In this document: one piece after another, positions 12,518-23,245 of the stretch | Numbering within the stretch: position 1 is the first letter of the stretch | How the letters are laid out: each line of letters opens with the position of its first letter | Assembly (NCBI RefSeq): GCF_000003815.2 | Contig: NC_049984.1 | Span: forward strand, 16,097,418 to 16,161,417 | Length of the DNA: 64,000 nt | DNA from: Branchiostoma floridae | Taxonomy: Eukaryota > Chordata > Leptocardii > Amphioxiformes > Branchiostomatidae | Direction of reading: 5' to 3' | Position numbers and translations under genes: made by a program | The notes under the pieces: generated by a model | Told to the model about the DNA's origin: nothing | The model's database searches: none | What the model saw: only the letters and a program-made list of their open reading frames with translations

Positions 12518-13916
12518 TTACGGCTCTTTCAAGCCGAGCCACTCCCCGGCCTTATCCCAGCTGGTCATCCTGGATCGCTGCAACTTCTGTGTAGTCTTCT
12601 CTCGATTCTCCTGCATAGGCGGGCAACAAAGGTCAAGAATTACCTCTAATGTTTATTTTAGCCTATTTCAAAATCTTTAGGTACACACATTACAAGCCAC
12701 AGACTAAGAAAACGTTATTTTCTTTTGGTTGGTCCTAGTTGCAATCCAACACAGAATTCTGTCCTTCTTGTCTATATTTCAACAGTAGCGGGTGCACTGA
12801 GAAACTCACCTTCCTGCGTTCAGCTGCTAAGGCCTGTTGTTTCTCCAGATCCTCAGCCGTGGACCTCTTCGCGACTCGTTCTCTCCTCCTGTTCAGACGT
12901 TTCTCCAAAACCTGCGCCTTCTCCGAGTCCCTGGGAACGATGGCGTCCGTGTCGCTGACAGTGGAGATGAGAAAGGCAGTGCTCTTGCGCTCCTTGGCGG
13001 ATGCTTTGGCCTTCATTCTTGCTCTCCTCTCTGCAAGTCTACGTGTTCTCTCAGCCAACATCTCCTGTTCAGACAGATACACGCAAAGCGAATTCGTTAT
13101 TACAGATAGCTTCAAGACTTCAACTGTGCCAACAACCTAGTTTGTTGTCTTCTTTACTTCTTCTTTTTTCATTTAATGTATGATTACAATTCCTACAATT
13201 ACTGAGAAAATAACCTACTCGTTGCCTTGGAATCGAAAACATAGTATGATATGATATGATCCACCTCTCGTCTCTTGGCAGCATCACCGAGTTGCTGTCT
13301 CAGCTGAGTACGTGATCCCGCGGGCTCCTTCTTGACCCGTTCGCGCCTCTCCTGGAGAGTTTCCTCCAGCTTCGCAAGCTTAACTGGGCGGCGTGCGGGC
13401 GTGTCGGGCTCGGAGGCGGGCTTCTCTAGCAGTACCTGGAAAGCGACGGACTCGTCCCGGGTGTTGAGGGGCAACAGGCCGTCTTTACGGAGTTCAGCAA
13501 GCACGTCGGCCGACGACTTACTTGGTCTCGGGAGGGACATTGGAGGTTGGTTGGTCAGAACCGGACATTCTGGAACAATTCATAGAATATGGGAAACTGT
13601 ACATAGTTAATGGTTGTCGTAGCATATTTTACGGCGACAAATACGATATATATTGTAAAAGCAATTCATACGATGTGATAGAAACTCACCACAAGCCTAT
13701 CTAGACTAGGAAAGAAAACAACTTGACACAATAACCGCATTTTTATTTAATTCCGTGTGATGATTACGATAATCAAAAACAATAAACAGAAAACATCGTT
13801 AACCCAGTGTCCTATACCGCACGGACTCACCAGTGGTCCCGCGGACCATCTCCTCCTCTCCCGGTGCTGGTTCTTCCTCATCTCCATCCTCCACAGGGGA
13901 CACCTTGTTTTTGGAG
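12518..13916 (-). CDS. STMND1: Stathmin domain-containing protein 1-like, first exon(s) not found
   Basis: Four phase-compatible exons were read on the minus strand: 13916-13831, 13569-13265, 13064-12810 and 12610-12518 (stop at 12518). The visible peptide runs SKNKVSPVEDGDEEEP, then KSSADVLAELRKDGLLP, DESVAFQVLLEKP, LEETLQERRERVKKE, a long basic helix (LAERTRRLAERRARMKAKAS, EKRLNRRRERVAKRS) and ends WDKAGEWLGLKEP. The order KSSxxLxEL, then a SVAFxVxL strand, then a charged helix matches what I recall of STMND1, whose stathmin-like domain would bind tubulin. The most upstream exon begins mid-codon (phase 2), so at least one 5' exon is missing; it may lie in the MITE-filled region at higher coordinates. 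An ATG at 13540 is a possible internal start. The family is fairly sure; tubulin binding is inferred. Confidence 0.75.
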
Positions 13917-14060
13917 CTGCAGGAGCAAAAACAGCTCGATAGTGTAAGAATAAAATCCCACATTATGCGCGTGTAGTCGTCACGACTGTGATCAGTGACT
14001 ATAACACTCAGTGGAACAGTGGAACTTTGTTGTTCTAAACACAGCTAGGCAACTTTTATA

Positions 14061-14704
14061 ACGTCACAACTGATGGGAAAGTATGGAACGTTCGACTATG
14101 GGACAAGACGAGGGGGTGTAGTATAGTCAACCTGTAAGTAAAGTTGATAAAATGCAATCGTTCTGAATCCGTTTAATCATTTTAGCTCTCGAAAATTAGC
14201 GTAATAGCGGACTACGTACAATAAATTGATGAGAAGCTATGGGATGTTCTAATCATAAGGGACTAGAATAGCGGATGCGGAGGATTTAGCATAAAGTGCT
14301 ATTAGGACAAGCAGTAAAAAGTTTAATTGTGTTGTTATGAAGTCAAGAATGGATGTAACGTTAACTGTTTTACGATCTGAAGCTTACAGTATAACTCTAT
14401 TGGAAATCGCAGTGTTGCCACTGAATTAAAACCAATGCTTACGTTACATAAATGTTACTTCAACTAGTTGAACGTTTGCCGAATAGAAAAGGTGACCAAT
14501 TTCAAGCTCTAGTTTGTACGGCTGTAAAACTGTAGGATAGAAGACTCGTCTGAAGTTTCGACAAATTCGGAGAACTCAAACGAGAAAAGAGAGGTCACAT
14601 TTTATCAGTTTTCTTATGAAACATATACATTAAAGATGCATATGTAACACCCCTCGTCTTGTCCTATAATCGAACGTTCCATACTTTCCCATCAGTTGTG
14701 ACGT
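14061..14704. mobile_element. MITE with 55-base inverted ends (CACAACTGATGGGAAA), copy 1
   Basis: The left end ACGTCACAACTGATGGGAAA and the following bases to GACAAGACGAGGGG are repeated in reverse complement at 14648-14704 with only a few mismatches over about 55 bases. There is no coding content. The right end directly abuts a second copy. Confidence 0.85.
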
Positions 14705-14705
14705 T

Positions 14706-16092
14706 CAACTGATGGGAAAATATCGAATGTTCGACTATGGGACAAAACGAGCCGTGGGTCAAATTGTAAGAAACATGGAAAGAATGCAATATTTCTGATC
14801 TCGTTTAATGAACTTTGCTCTCGAAATTGACGTAACGTCGGACAACTCTTCTAACTACATGTAACGTAAGGTTACCAGTTTACGTGCAGGACCAGTTTAC
14901 GGTCACTTCAATGGGAGGTGCAGACTTCGAGGTGAATTGTGAAAAAGAAAATTCTCTTCAGTAGGCAAGAAGTACGTCTATAGGATCTATGTGCATGTAT
15001 CTTATTCATGATATATGTTTGCATCAAGCAAAGCAGCCGACTAAACATTTGAAAAGCCTGCCAACAATTTAAATTGACGATTTATGATCGTAGAACACTT
15101 ATTACAGATGGCCCGCTTTGATCGTAATTCTCAACCGCTAACTTCGTCCCCTCTTTCTAAATCCTACAAACTCTATATCAATTGCAAAATCGTCTGAAAC
15201 CAAACCTGCAGTTCTTATCTCAAGAATTCATGGTGATTTTATGTATGTTATCCAAAAGAAGTCTTAAAAACTAACACGAAAACAAATGACTGTCGTCGCC
15301 GAGCCGGTAGTTTTCGAACGCCATGTTGTACCACGTGACTATGCAGTTCATAGCTTGTGCATTGGAGGGCAGGGCAAAATCGCTAAGGGGCGCTGTTTTA
15401 GCCAAATTCATGTGGGGAGGGCACGGCATGAGGAAGCCAACGTATACTGAACGCGTTTCAAGGCCAATAACTATCTATACTCTTGATAAAAAACATATAA
15501 ATGCGTCGTCGACGTCATGAGTACCATTGGGCAAGTTGTGGAACAGTATGGTGCTAGGAGTGGCGTTCTGTTGGGGCAAAGATGACCGACCGGTACGTTT
15601 AGCGGCGATGCAAAGTGCACGGCATGGCGTCGATGTAAACAATCATCCACCGTGTTATCTCAGTGAACTACTTGGGGAACTTTTTATGGGAAATGATCAA
15701 TTACATGACCTTTAGAAAAATAACCACAGGGAGAAACACCCAACTGACCGTAAATTGGTCACCCTGAAAGAATTTTTGGCTGCAGGCTTGTTTATTGAAG
15801 CAGCTCGCACGGCGATAAATCCAACTCAGAAGAAATATTATACCACACAGAAGTTGAGGCAGACCGACTAAGATATCTTCCAAAATGAGAGTTTTTCATT
15901 TCTGCCTGCGCGATTTCCGTAAAACTGCGTTGTTAACAAATCGACCGTAAACTGGTAACCTTACGTTACGTGTGAATTGATGAGAAGCTATTTTTTTTTT
16001 TTTTTGTTATAGAACATATACATGTTACCTTTACAATAACGTTACAGCACCCTTCGAACATCCCATCCAATTTTTCCCATCAGTTGTGACGT
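14706..16092. mobile_element. Second copy of the CACAACTGATGGGAAA MITE, split by a nested insertion
   Basis: CAACTGATGGGAAAATAT at the left and TTTTTCCCATCAGTTGTGAC at the right are its ends. The interior is interrupted by a different element at 14861-15970; without it the host copy would be about 280 bases. Confidence 0.7.
14861..15970. mobile_element. Element with GTAACGTAAGGTTACCAGTT inverted ends, copy 1 (nested)
   Basis: The ends GTAACGTAAGGTTACCAGTT and AACTGGTAACCTTACGTTAC are reverse complements; ACCAGTTTACGGTC and GACCGTAAATTGGTCACCCT also occur internally. A shorter relative lies at 19512-20091 and shares the internal AATTGGTCACCCT block. ORFs at 15323-15520 and 15527-15715 resemble nothing I know. 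Confidence 0.8.
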
Positions 16093-16202
16093 CGTGTTGC
16101 CTAGCTGCGCCTACTTTTACCAACGAGGCGAATCTCAGATATTCCGGCTAAGCCATGGCTAAGCGACAAGCCAACAAATTCTACTTTTCCCGCCTTCAGA
16201 AA

Positions 16203-16426
16203 TACTGTAAATGGTGAATTTTTTGCGGGGTTTTAATGTTCGCGGTTTTCGCGGTGGCCGCTTCACCGCGAACTTAAAACCACTGAGAACATTTTTCCAT
16301 GACAGTAAGACTTTACAATGTATGGTGCTGCCGCGAACTTAAAAGTATAAATAAAACCACCGCGAAAAGTCCTTTTTCCCGCTACCGCGATATTAAATCC
16401 CCGGGAACTTAAATGCATTTACAGTA
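16203..16426. mobile_element. MITE with TACTGTAAATGCA-type ends, copy 2
   Basis: It starts TACTGTAAATGG and ends AATGCATTTACAGTA, with the same GTTCGCGGTTTTCGCGGTG interior as the copy at 8295-8505 in the same orientation. Confidence 0.85.
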
Positions 16427-17605
16427 CCAAGAGGGTCTGCATGCTCTTTTCCGCAAGGGGTAGACAGCCTATTTCTATTCCTGCTATTCGTTTGAAACCC
16501 CCCCTTATTCACACAATTCACACATAGACGACCAAATTTTGCGTAATTACCTTCCTTTATTCTGGTGAGAAGAAAAATATCCGCACGGGGTCCTTCATAA
16601 ACCGTCGTCGGGAGTCTCGGGACACTCCATACAGACCCTCGTGCCAGAGCATGCCCAGTCTTGCCCAAGGACCTTTAACCCTTTCAAAATGGACTATTCT
16701 ATTATGAGGTCTTGGGTAAAATATTGTCTTTACATGTATAATTGTTATCAACTATACAGACGTATGTGTCATTATATGACCAAAAAATGATATAAATGTT
16801 GCTTTGAAGTTTTCTTCATTTATAAATTTATGCTTTTATTCTGATCTTTTGTGTTGTCATAATACGCTATATTCAACAAATCCCCATAAAAGGAAAGAAT
16901 CTCCCAGATTTCCCATGAAGCTTAGCGTGTCAATAACAAGCTGTTGGCGGGAAATGTGATGCCAGAGGCGTGACATCTGGGGACAGTGATGCGCGGTAAG
17001 TCAACAAAATCCCTTCATTTGTACACAAATTACGTACACACAAACCCCGGGAAGTTTATCAGATATGAGGTATCGTCCTGGGGTAGCTTTAGACGTATTT
17101 GTGGCCGGAAGAATTGTTGTATGAGCGCGATTTGCGCGCAGAAACTTTCCGGTCGAAATTGTTTTTTTTTCCACTCCCCCATCTCAGAGTGAAGCCGGAT
17201 TTTGCCCGCGTTCTGGGGAAGTAAAATCGCGGGAAATATCCTCTCTGATCAGTGGTGCAAAGAGTTTATACATGTAGTTGCCAGCACAAGTAGATAATGA
17301 CCACACGACACTTATTTCTAGACTTGATTTTATAAGAGTTTTTTTTTGATCGAGGGGAGGGGTGTTGTTGTGTAGATTTCCTGCAGTGCGCGATAGCCAA
17401 GCTTGGCGTGGTATCATGGAATTTTTCATAGGGTAATGATTTATGCATATGTATGTGTACAAAACAATAAGTCATTGTCGTCTCAATACACATCACGACG
17501 TTACACTTCACTCTTTAGCCAGCATTTGTATGATAATAGGCTGGGGCTATTGTTCATGTTAATTAGAAGTTTGCCTGCATTTGACAGGATATGATTTTCC
17601 TGTCA
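16427..17605. promoter_or_regulatory. Gene-free stretch with E2F-like sites; possible distal promoter
   Basis: No coding exon is supported. TTGGCGGGAAA (16944-16954) and ATCGCGGGAAA (17226-17236) match the E2F consensus core, and a third match in reverse orientation (TTTTCCCGCC, 16185-16194) lies just outside. A good donor (GCGCG/gtaagt, near 16990) follows the first site, so this could be the non-coding first exon and promoter of the FHA gene starting at 20690. Inference only. Confidence 0.25.
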
Positions 17606-18119
17606 ATAAGGCCACAGCAAGTAAATTTTATGGATGACATCCTCTGCAGACTGCAAAAATAATGAGATAGGGCGAAAGAAAAACAAGATGGGCAAAAAAA
17701 ACAAGATGGCAAATTTTCAAAATAGACGTTGTAACAAGACTTGAAGTGACAAAATATGGCATCACTTTCCCAAGCATTCTTTCCTGTATTTGAGAAGTGC
17801 ACCAATGTAGTTAAAGTGACACTAGTATGGTAGACTGGTATCATTAGCCATGTTGGCAACTACACTCATAGCTTCCATAGTTGTGCCACTTTTACAACTA
17901 TCTATCAAGTTGCACCTCTGCAACTACAATCAATGCTACAGAGTCTCTAGTGTCAATTCTACATTCAATGTTTAGGTTACAACAAACGTCAACCTTTACC
18001 CATTTTCGTCTATCCGGCCTTCCCTTCAGAAGAAAAAAATTCTTGTTTTTTTTCTGAAATCAGGCGAAAATTAATGAGCGTGCGGATGTCATCCATAAAA
18101 TTTACTTGCTGTGGCCTAA
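17606..18119. mobile_element. MITE with GGCCRCAGCAAGTA inverted ends, copy 2
   Basis: The ends AAGGCCACAGCAAGTAAATT and TTACTTGCTGTGGCCTAA mirror each other and match the 4555-5096 copy, including the internal ATCCTCTGCAGACTGCAAAA block. Confidence 0.85.
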
Positions 18120-18313
18120 GTTAAAATAACTTTTTTCTTAGACGCTATTGCAGTAATTCCTGGTTTTGATAATCTTGTAATCTCCAAGCAGATCCTACGA
18201 TCAGTAGTCAGCCAAGAGGTGTACATTTGCCATGTAGCCAAACACACACACTACTACGCCGGCTTCACTCCTCTAGCGTTTTGATACTATCTTATGCTTC
18301 TGTAGGATCTGCT

Positions 18314-19146
18314 TAGCTAGCCTGGGTACCATCAGGAAAGTAGTTCGCTCCGGCGTTCATTATATACTATATACAAACACTTCTCGCTCTGACATAGTGT
18401 ATAAATAATATACACTACATACAGTCCCTTCTCTGTGTTTCCGTCTGGAAACGCAGACCATCTTAACATCAGGAATCATCCAAATTTTGGACGCAGGCGC
18501 TGATTGGTCCCCACATATGAGCGAATTATGGAATGAGTCCAAGCAATCATTAAAAAAGGCATTCCAACACCGGACCAGCCCTCCGTCTGCTTGCGGGAGG
18601 GCCTGTTGTCATCGAACGAGTGCTAGATAGAAATAGTAGAATGCAAATTCCATGATTTGCTCATTAAGGCCACACCAATTTAATTTCTTGGTTCACGGAT
18701 TCGCTCGCTCCTATTTTTTGGAAAAAAAAAATAAAAATAAAAATCACCACTCAGCAAATTTTCACCATTAATGAAACTATTCACCAACTTTCTGGTGTAG
18801 CAAAGTGGCCTTTACATTATAAGTTCCTTAAAGTGTGGGTACAGGTGCTGTTACTGTACATTAATAGTGTTTTTGTGCTTTTTTCAAGCTGAAAACTTTT
18901 TTTCTCTATGTTTTGGATTAGCCATTACCTTTACCCCAACCATTTTACAGTTGTTATTTTTATTTTTATTTCGCCCTCTCGCTCCAAATTTTTTATGAAA
19001 AAATCCGTGAACCAAGAAATTAAATTGGTGTGGCCTAACTGATGTTAGCACCAAACAGTTTGAATGTGCAGGTCTCCAGACGGGTAGCAGAAGCAAACAT
19101 AGGAGCGAACTACTACCCAGATGGTACCCAGGAAGGCTAGCCTAAG
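18314..19146. mobile_element. Element with TAGCCTGGGTACCATC inverted ends, hosting another MITE
   Basis: GCTAGCCTGGGTACCATC with AGTAGTTCGCTCC at the left is mirrored by GGAGCGAACTACTACCCAG with GGTACCCAGGAAGGCTAG at the right. An inner, unrelated MITE sits at 18665-19038. A lone partial match (CTGGCCTGGGTACCATCCA) appears near 48077. Confidence 0.75.
18665..19038. mobile_element. MITE with GGCCACACCAATTTAATTTC ends
   Basis: TTAAGGCCACACCAATTTAA and TTAAATTGGTGTGGCCTAA are its mirrored ends, extending through TTCTTGGTTCACGGAT over about 37 bases. The interior is A/T-rich. It is nested in the 18314-19146 element. A partial relative (GGGCCACGCCAATTTTTATA) occurs near 8587. Confidence 0.85.
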
Positions 19147-19183
19147 GCCTGATTTATAATTACAGGATGAAAATATGCTGGAT

Positions 19184-19506
19184 CAGGGATAAACAAGTCC
19201 ACTAGCCCTATTGTCCAGGGCAAGTGAAAGTGCTGTTCGGGCAAGTGCATGTTCTACCCCACTTGTTCGATCGGGCAAGTAAGATTTTTCCATTGATTTT
19301 AGTGCAATTTTGATATACTTGTGACTTTTTACAGTCATGACATCAAGCAATTGTCTACAGAGAATTCCATTGCTGGAAGTGAAAATGCATATACTAGTAA
19401 CAGTGACATTTGAATTTTGGGCAAGTGAAAAATTGGTTCAGGCAAGTACATTTTTTATGTGCTTGTCCGATAGACAAGTGGATTATAGAAAACTTGTTCA
19501 ACCCTG
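19184..19506. mobile_element. MITE with CAGGG..CCCTG ends (GGGCAAGTG family), copy 1
   Basis: It begins CAGGGATAAACAAGTCCAC and ends CTTGTTCAACCCTG, is rich in GGGCAAGTG words, and is flanked on both sides by TGGAT, a likely 5-base target duplication. A related inverted copy lies at 31075-31480. Confidence 0.75.
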
Positions 19507-19511
19507 TGGAT

Positions 19512-20091
19512 GTAACGGAAGGTTACCAGTTAACGTGCAGGACTAATTAACGGTCAGTTAGCCACATGACTGCATTTCAAGGTGCACCATGCAAAAATTA
19601 GTCAATAATGATAAAACTATACATGTTTTATTCACATTTAAAACCGTTGCAATGAATATTGCTCAATTTTCATGGAAGATCATAGGCCCATGGTGCCTTG
19701 GTCGACTTTACGAGACGTTCTACTGAGGCAAAATCGGTGGTCCAACCTCATTCATCACTATGGCGCTACTACAGGCGATGGTGGGGTGGACACAAAAATT
19801 TTACTGTGATTTGTTTGTTTACCACTTTCGTAATATTTTGAACTACAAGGAGAAAAACTCAAAGTGACCGTTAATTGGTCACCCTAGAACAATTCTTCAG
19901 TGCCAACTACTCCATTATTATACGCTGGTGCACAGCCAAAGATGGAGGGAAGAAATAATTTACCATGCACTTTTTTTTAACAGACAAACTACTGTTTCTT
20001 CAAATGGGTGAAATATTTAATTCTGCCAAGGCATTTCAGAACAATAATCATTTTCAATAATTCGACCGTAAACTGGTAACCTTACGTTAAC
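19512..20091. mobile_element. Element with GTAACGGAAGGTTACCAGTT ends, copy 2
   Basis: The ends match the 14861-15970 element (GTAACGGAAGGTTACCAGTT and CCGTAAACTGGTAACCTTAC), and the internal AATTGGTCACCCT block is shared, but this copy is about half as long. It abuts the preceding CAGGG MITE. Confidence 0.75.
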
Positions 20092-20689
20092 AGTTAGAAC
20101 AACAGCATACACCTTCAACTCTTTTTGATGCTGCATGTAAATTGGCCCATGGTGCCGCACGGCAAGCATTTCTATGGCCTGTTTTACTTCTATTTTCCTT
20201 GTGTAAATCAGGCTTGGCAAGTTAAACCCTAAATATGTTAAACTTAAAGACCCTAACCCTGAATGGGCTGGTAATATTAAATGATGCAACAATAAGACTT
20301 GTTGACATTCCTTCAGCAAGGCAAATTAATGACCCAAAACCTAAGTTTTATTTTGTGCATGGATATTAAGTCTTAAAATTGTAACATCCAGACCAGAAGT
20401 TCTCTTTCACTTCCCTGAGAAAGTAATCCTGCTCGTATCAGACGACTGATCGAAAGCTTGTTGGTAAGCGCTTATGTTGTGCATGGACATAAAAATTGTA
20501 AAATGATGTTGACTACCGTCACAGATGAGTTTACATTCAACCGTATCATATGGTCTCAAAAAGGCTATGGGACTACCTTTTCAAAGCTTTATTCACTCTC
20601 ACAGTCTCACTCAACAATTTGGGTTACTTACATATTTCTGATTTTTTTTCTACAAGGATATTGACTTTAAGAAGAACTAAATCACCGAC

Positions 20690-23245
20690 ATGACTAGGCC
20701 ACAGAACTCCGACGGGAGACCACAGTTCTACCTGCGTAGAATCAGCCATTGCACACTTAATACTGCAGCAAATAACATCTGGTAAGAATTCTGTCCTTTT
20801 CTTTAGCTAATAGAGTTGTAACAAGGTACTCAAAGTATAGTACTCCTGATGTTGTGTTGATCCGATTATAATGTATACTATGACATCCTGTGGGAACCCC
20901 AAGAGTAATGCAAGTGTGCAAAAGAACAAAGTTTGAAAAAAAAATTCACCTTCATTTATGAACTCTAACTCTAAGTGATCAGGAAGGTTGAAGAAATGAC
21001 TAAACACACAGAGAAATGGTATACCAAACAATAGATTCTTCTTATTTGTTTCTTTCACATCTTTTTGGACTTTTTTAGCTCCGCGTGCCTGCGAAGCTAG
21101 TGTGTTACGCCGGTTATACCGTGGTTATACCGTGGTTATACCGGCTATGTAGATACAGATACAGATATCTCTACAACATTACTACCATTATTGTTTTCCG
21201 ACATTTTTTCCAATTTATGGCACATATTTTCTCATTTTTAATTGAAGGCAAATATTTGTCGATAGGACGTAAAAGACTGATGATGAGACAGTACTGATAA
21301 TTTGATAAACTGATGGTTGATTTTCTTCCCATCCATGTAGCTTTAGCAACAGAATCACGTTTGTTGGACGAGGGGACAATGTCCACTACCTGGTCAGCTC
21401 TTCGGCATGGCCGCAGCGAATCTTCCTGTCACGGCGCCACTGTCGTCTGGTCCGGTCAGCAGCGGACGACTCCCACAGGCTGATCGACTCCAGCATGACA
21501 GGAGTGTACGTCAATGATGTCAAGATCGCTGGTAACAAACTCAATTTTCCTCTCATTCAAAATAGCTTCCTTTCAAACAAAAGACATTCAAACCACAGTT
21601 TGTATAATTATCAGACTTTCTGTCATCTGTCAGTGAGAACAAAGGGGATACACAAGCACTCATAACTCAAAATTTAAAATTCACTGGGATATAAAGTGAA
21701 TTTTAAGTTTTGAGTTCTTGTGTATCATTCATACTAGAGTATGCTGCAGGTAACAGTAGTGTGGAAGGGTCAAGAAAGATTTGTAATTTTGTTAGTCTAA
21801 ATATCTTTTGTCTATGTTATCAAGTATGAAATAAGTGTGTTTGCTGTTGATAGAATGTCAACAGAAAAACAAAATGCTCAGAAAGAAAGAAAGTTGAATT
21901 GTAGTTTCCAACACAAAAATTTTCAAGTGTATAATTCCAGTCAGGTAATGAACAATTCAATCCTACTGGTACGTCACATTATGCAGATAGAACACTTGAC
22001 TCGATGAGCTAAGTTTTAGTGCTTGTGTCTGCTTCTGTTATGGTCCACTGCTCGCTGAGTCTCATGCTCTATCTGCATAACATGACATTGCAGAACAGGG
22101 CTCAAAATACTGGGTGCACCCAAACTTGGAGCTGTGCACCCAATTATTTCCTGTGGGTGCACAGGGTGCACCTAAATATTTCTTACGTATATGTATGTAA
22201 AGATATCAAATTATACTAGTATACATCATATTCTTGACATGATGAGATCTAAATGTTAGAAAGATAATAAGAATGTCTGTCATGGTACTTATTTAAGAAT
22301 TTGATAGCTTGTAACTAAGTTTTATTATTAGGTTAATACAAAAAAATTTTTGTGCACCCAATTTTTTAAGCTGGGTGCACCAGTGCACCTAATCCCAAAA
22401 ATGAATTTTGAGCCCTGCAGAAGTAGTGGATTGTTCATACATTGACAAAGACCAGAATTGAGCGGTAACAAATTTGGGTAAAAACATCTTTTGTGTACGG
22501 AAATTATAGATTCAGACCTTAAAACCATGAACTGGCTTATTACCACTTGTGTAGGATCCTGTGTATTAGAGGAGGGGGATGTGGTGACGTTTGGCCACCC
22601 CAAGGGTGATACCATCAAGGCTGGGACCAGGGTGAGACAACCAGACTCGGAGCACCAGTTTGTGGTATGTCAGTGTTATTCCATACAGTATACTTTCGAG
22701 GACTGTGAACAGTCATAAGAAAACAGAGAATTGGCTGCCAGGTTCTTCACTAGATGCAGCATAGTACATGATTTAAAGTTATCAAACAAAGCTCTTTTAT
22801 TTTCATGGCAATTTAGTTTCGCAGTAGGAGGGGCACAAGTACCATAAGTGTCTTTTTGCTGCTGTGCCTTTTGCTTTTGTTTAATAATACAAAACACATA
22901 CTTGTCGTGTCATGATCTCATTGTAAAAGGTCACTTCAAAAAATGAAAAATAAAACCATAACAATTCAACATTTTTGTTCTTTGTATAGGCATACTACAG
23001 GCTAACTACAGTTAGTTAGCTATTGAGAAAACTGTTCATCACAAAATGAATTTCTGAACTCAAATACTAGACAAGTATTTGATTCTGTAAGATGTCTTAG
23101 TTCTACATTGGCTATATGTAAAGAAAGACATACAGTATTCCTAAATGTTGTTTCCTTGTAGTTTGAGGCCTGCCAATGTATTGCTGAAAACCCTCAACAG
23201 GAAGTGGTCCAGACAGGTGTCCATAAAAGACACAAGCAGCTTGTG
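20690..23245 (+). CDS. FHA domain exons (residues 1-159)
   Basis: Four exons (20690-20781, 21341-21531, 22555-22664, 23162-23245) encode a phosphothreonine-binding FHA fold. Conserved positions are visible: GR at residues 40-41 (ITFVGRGD), SRRH at 61-64, and TGVYVND at 84-90, followed by GDVVTFGHP. The layout, with FxLRRIS near the N-terminus and GDxxTFG late, resembles TCF19 and MDC1 FHA domains. The start ATG at 20690 follows a pyrimidine-rich acceptor (about 20655), so an upstream non-coding exon is likely. FHA domains dock on pThr partners, which in MDC1 promotes dimerisation and ATM contact; the partner here is unknown. Confidence 0.85.

Noticed and set aside
15323-15715. Two ORFs inside the nested GGTTACCAG element
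   Set aside because: Short, no family resemblance, not shared with the second copy; likely chance.
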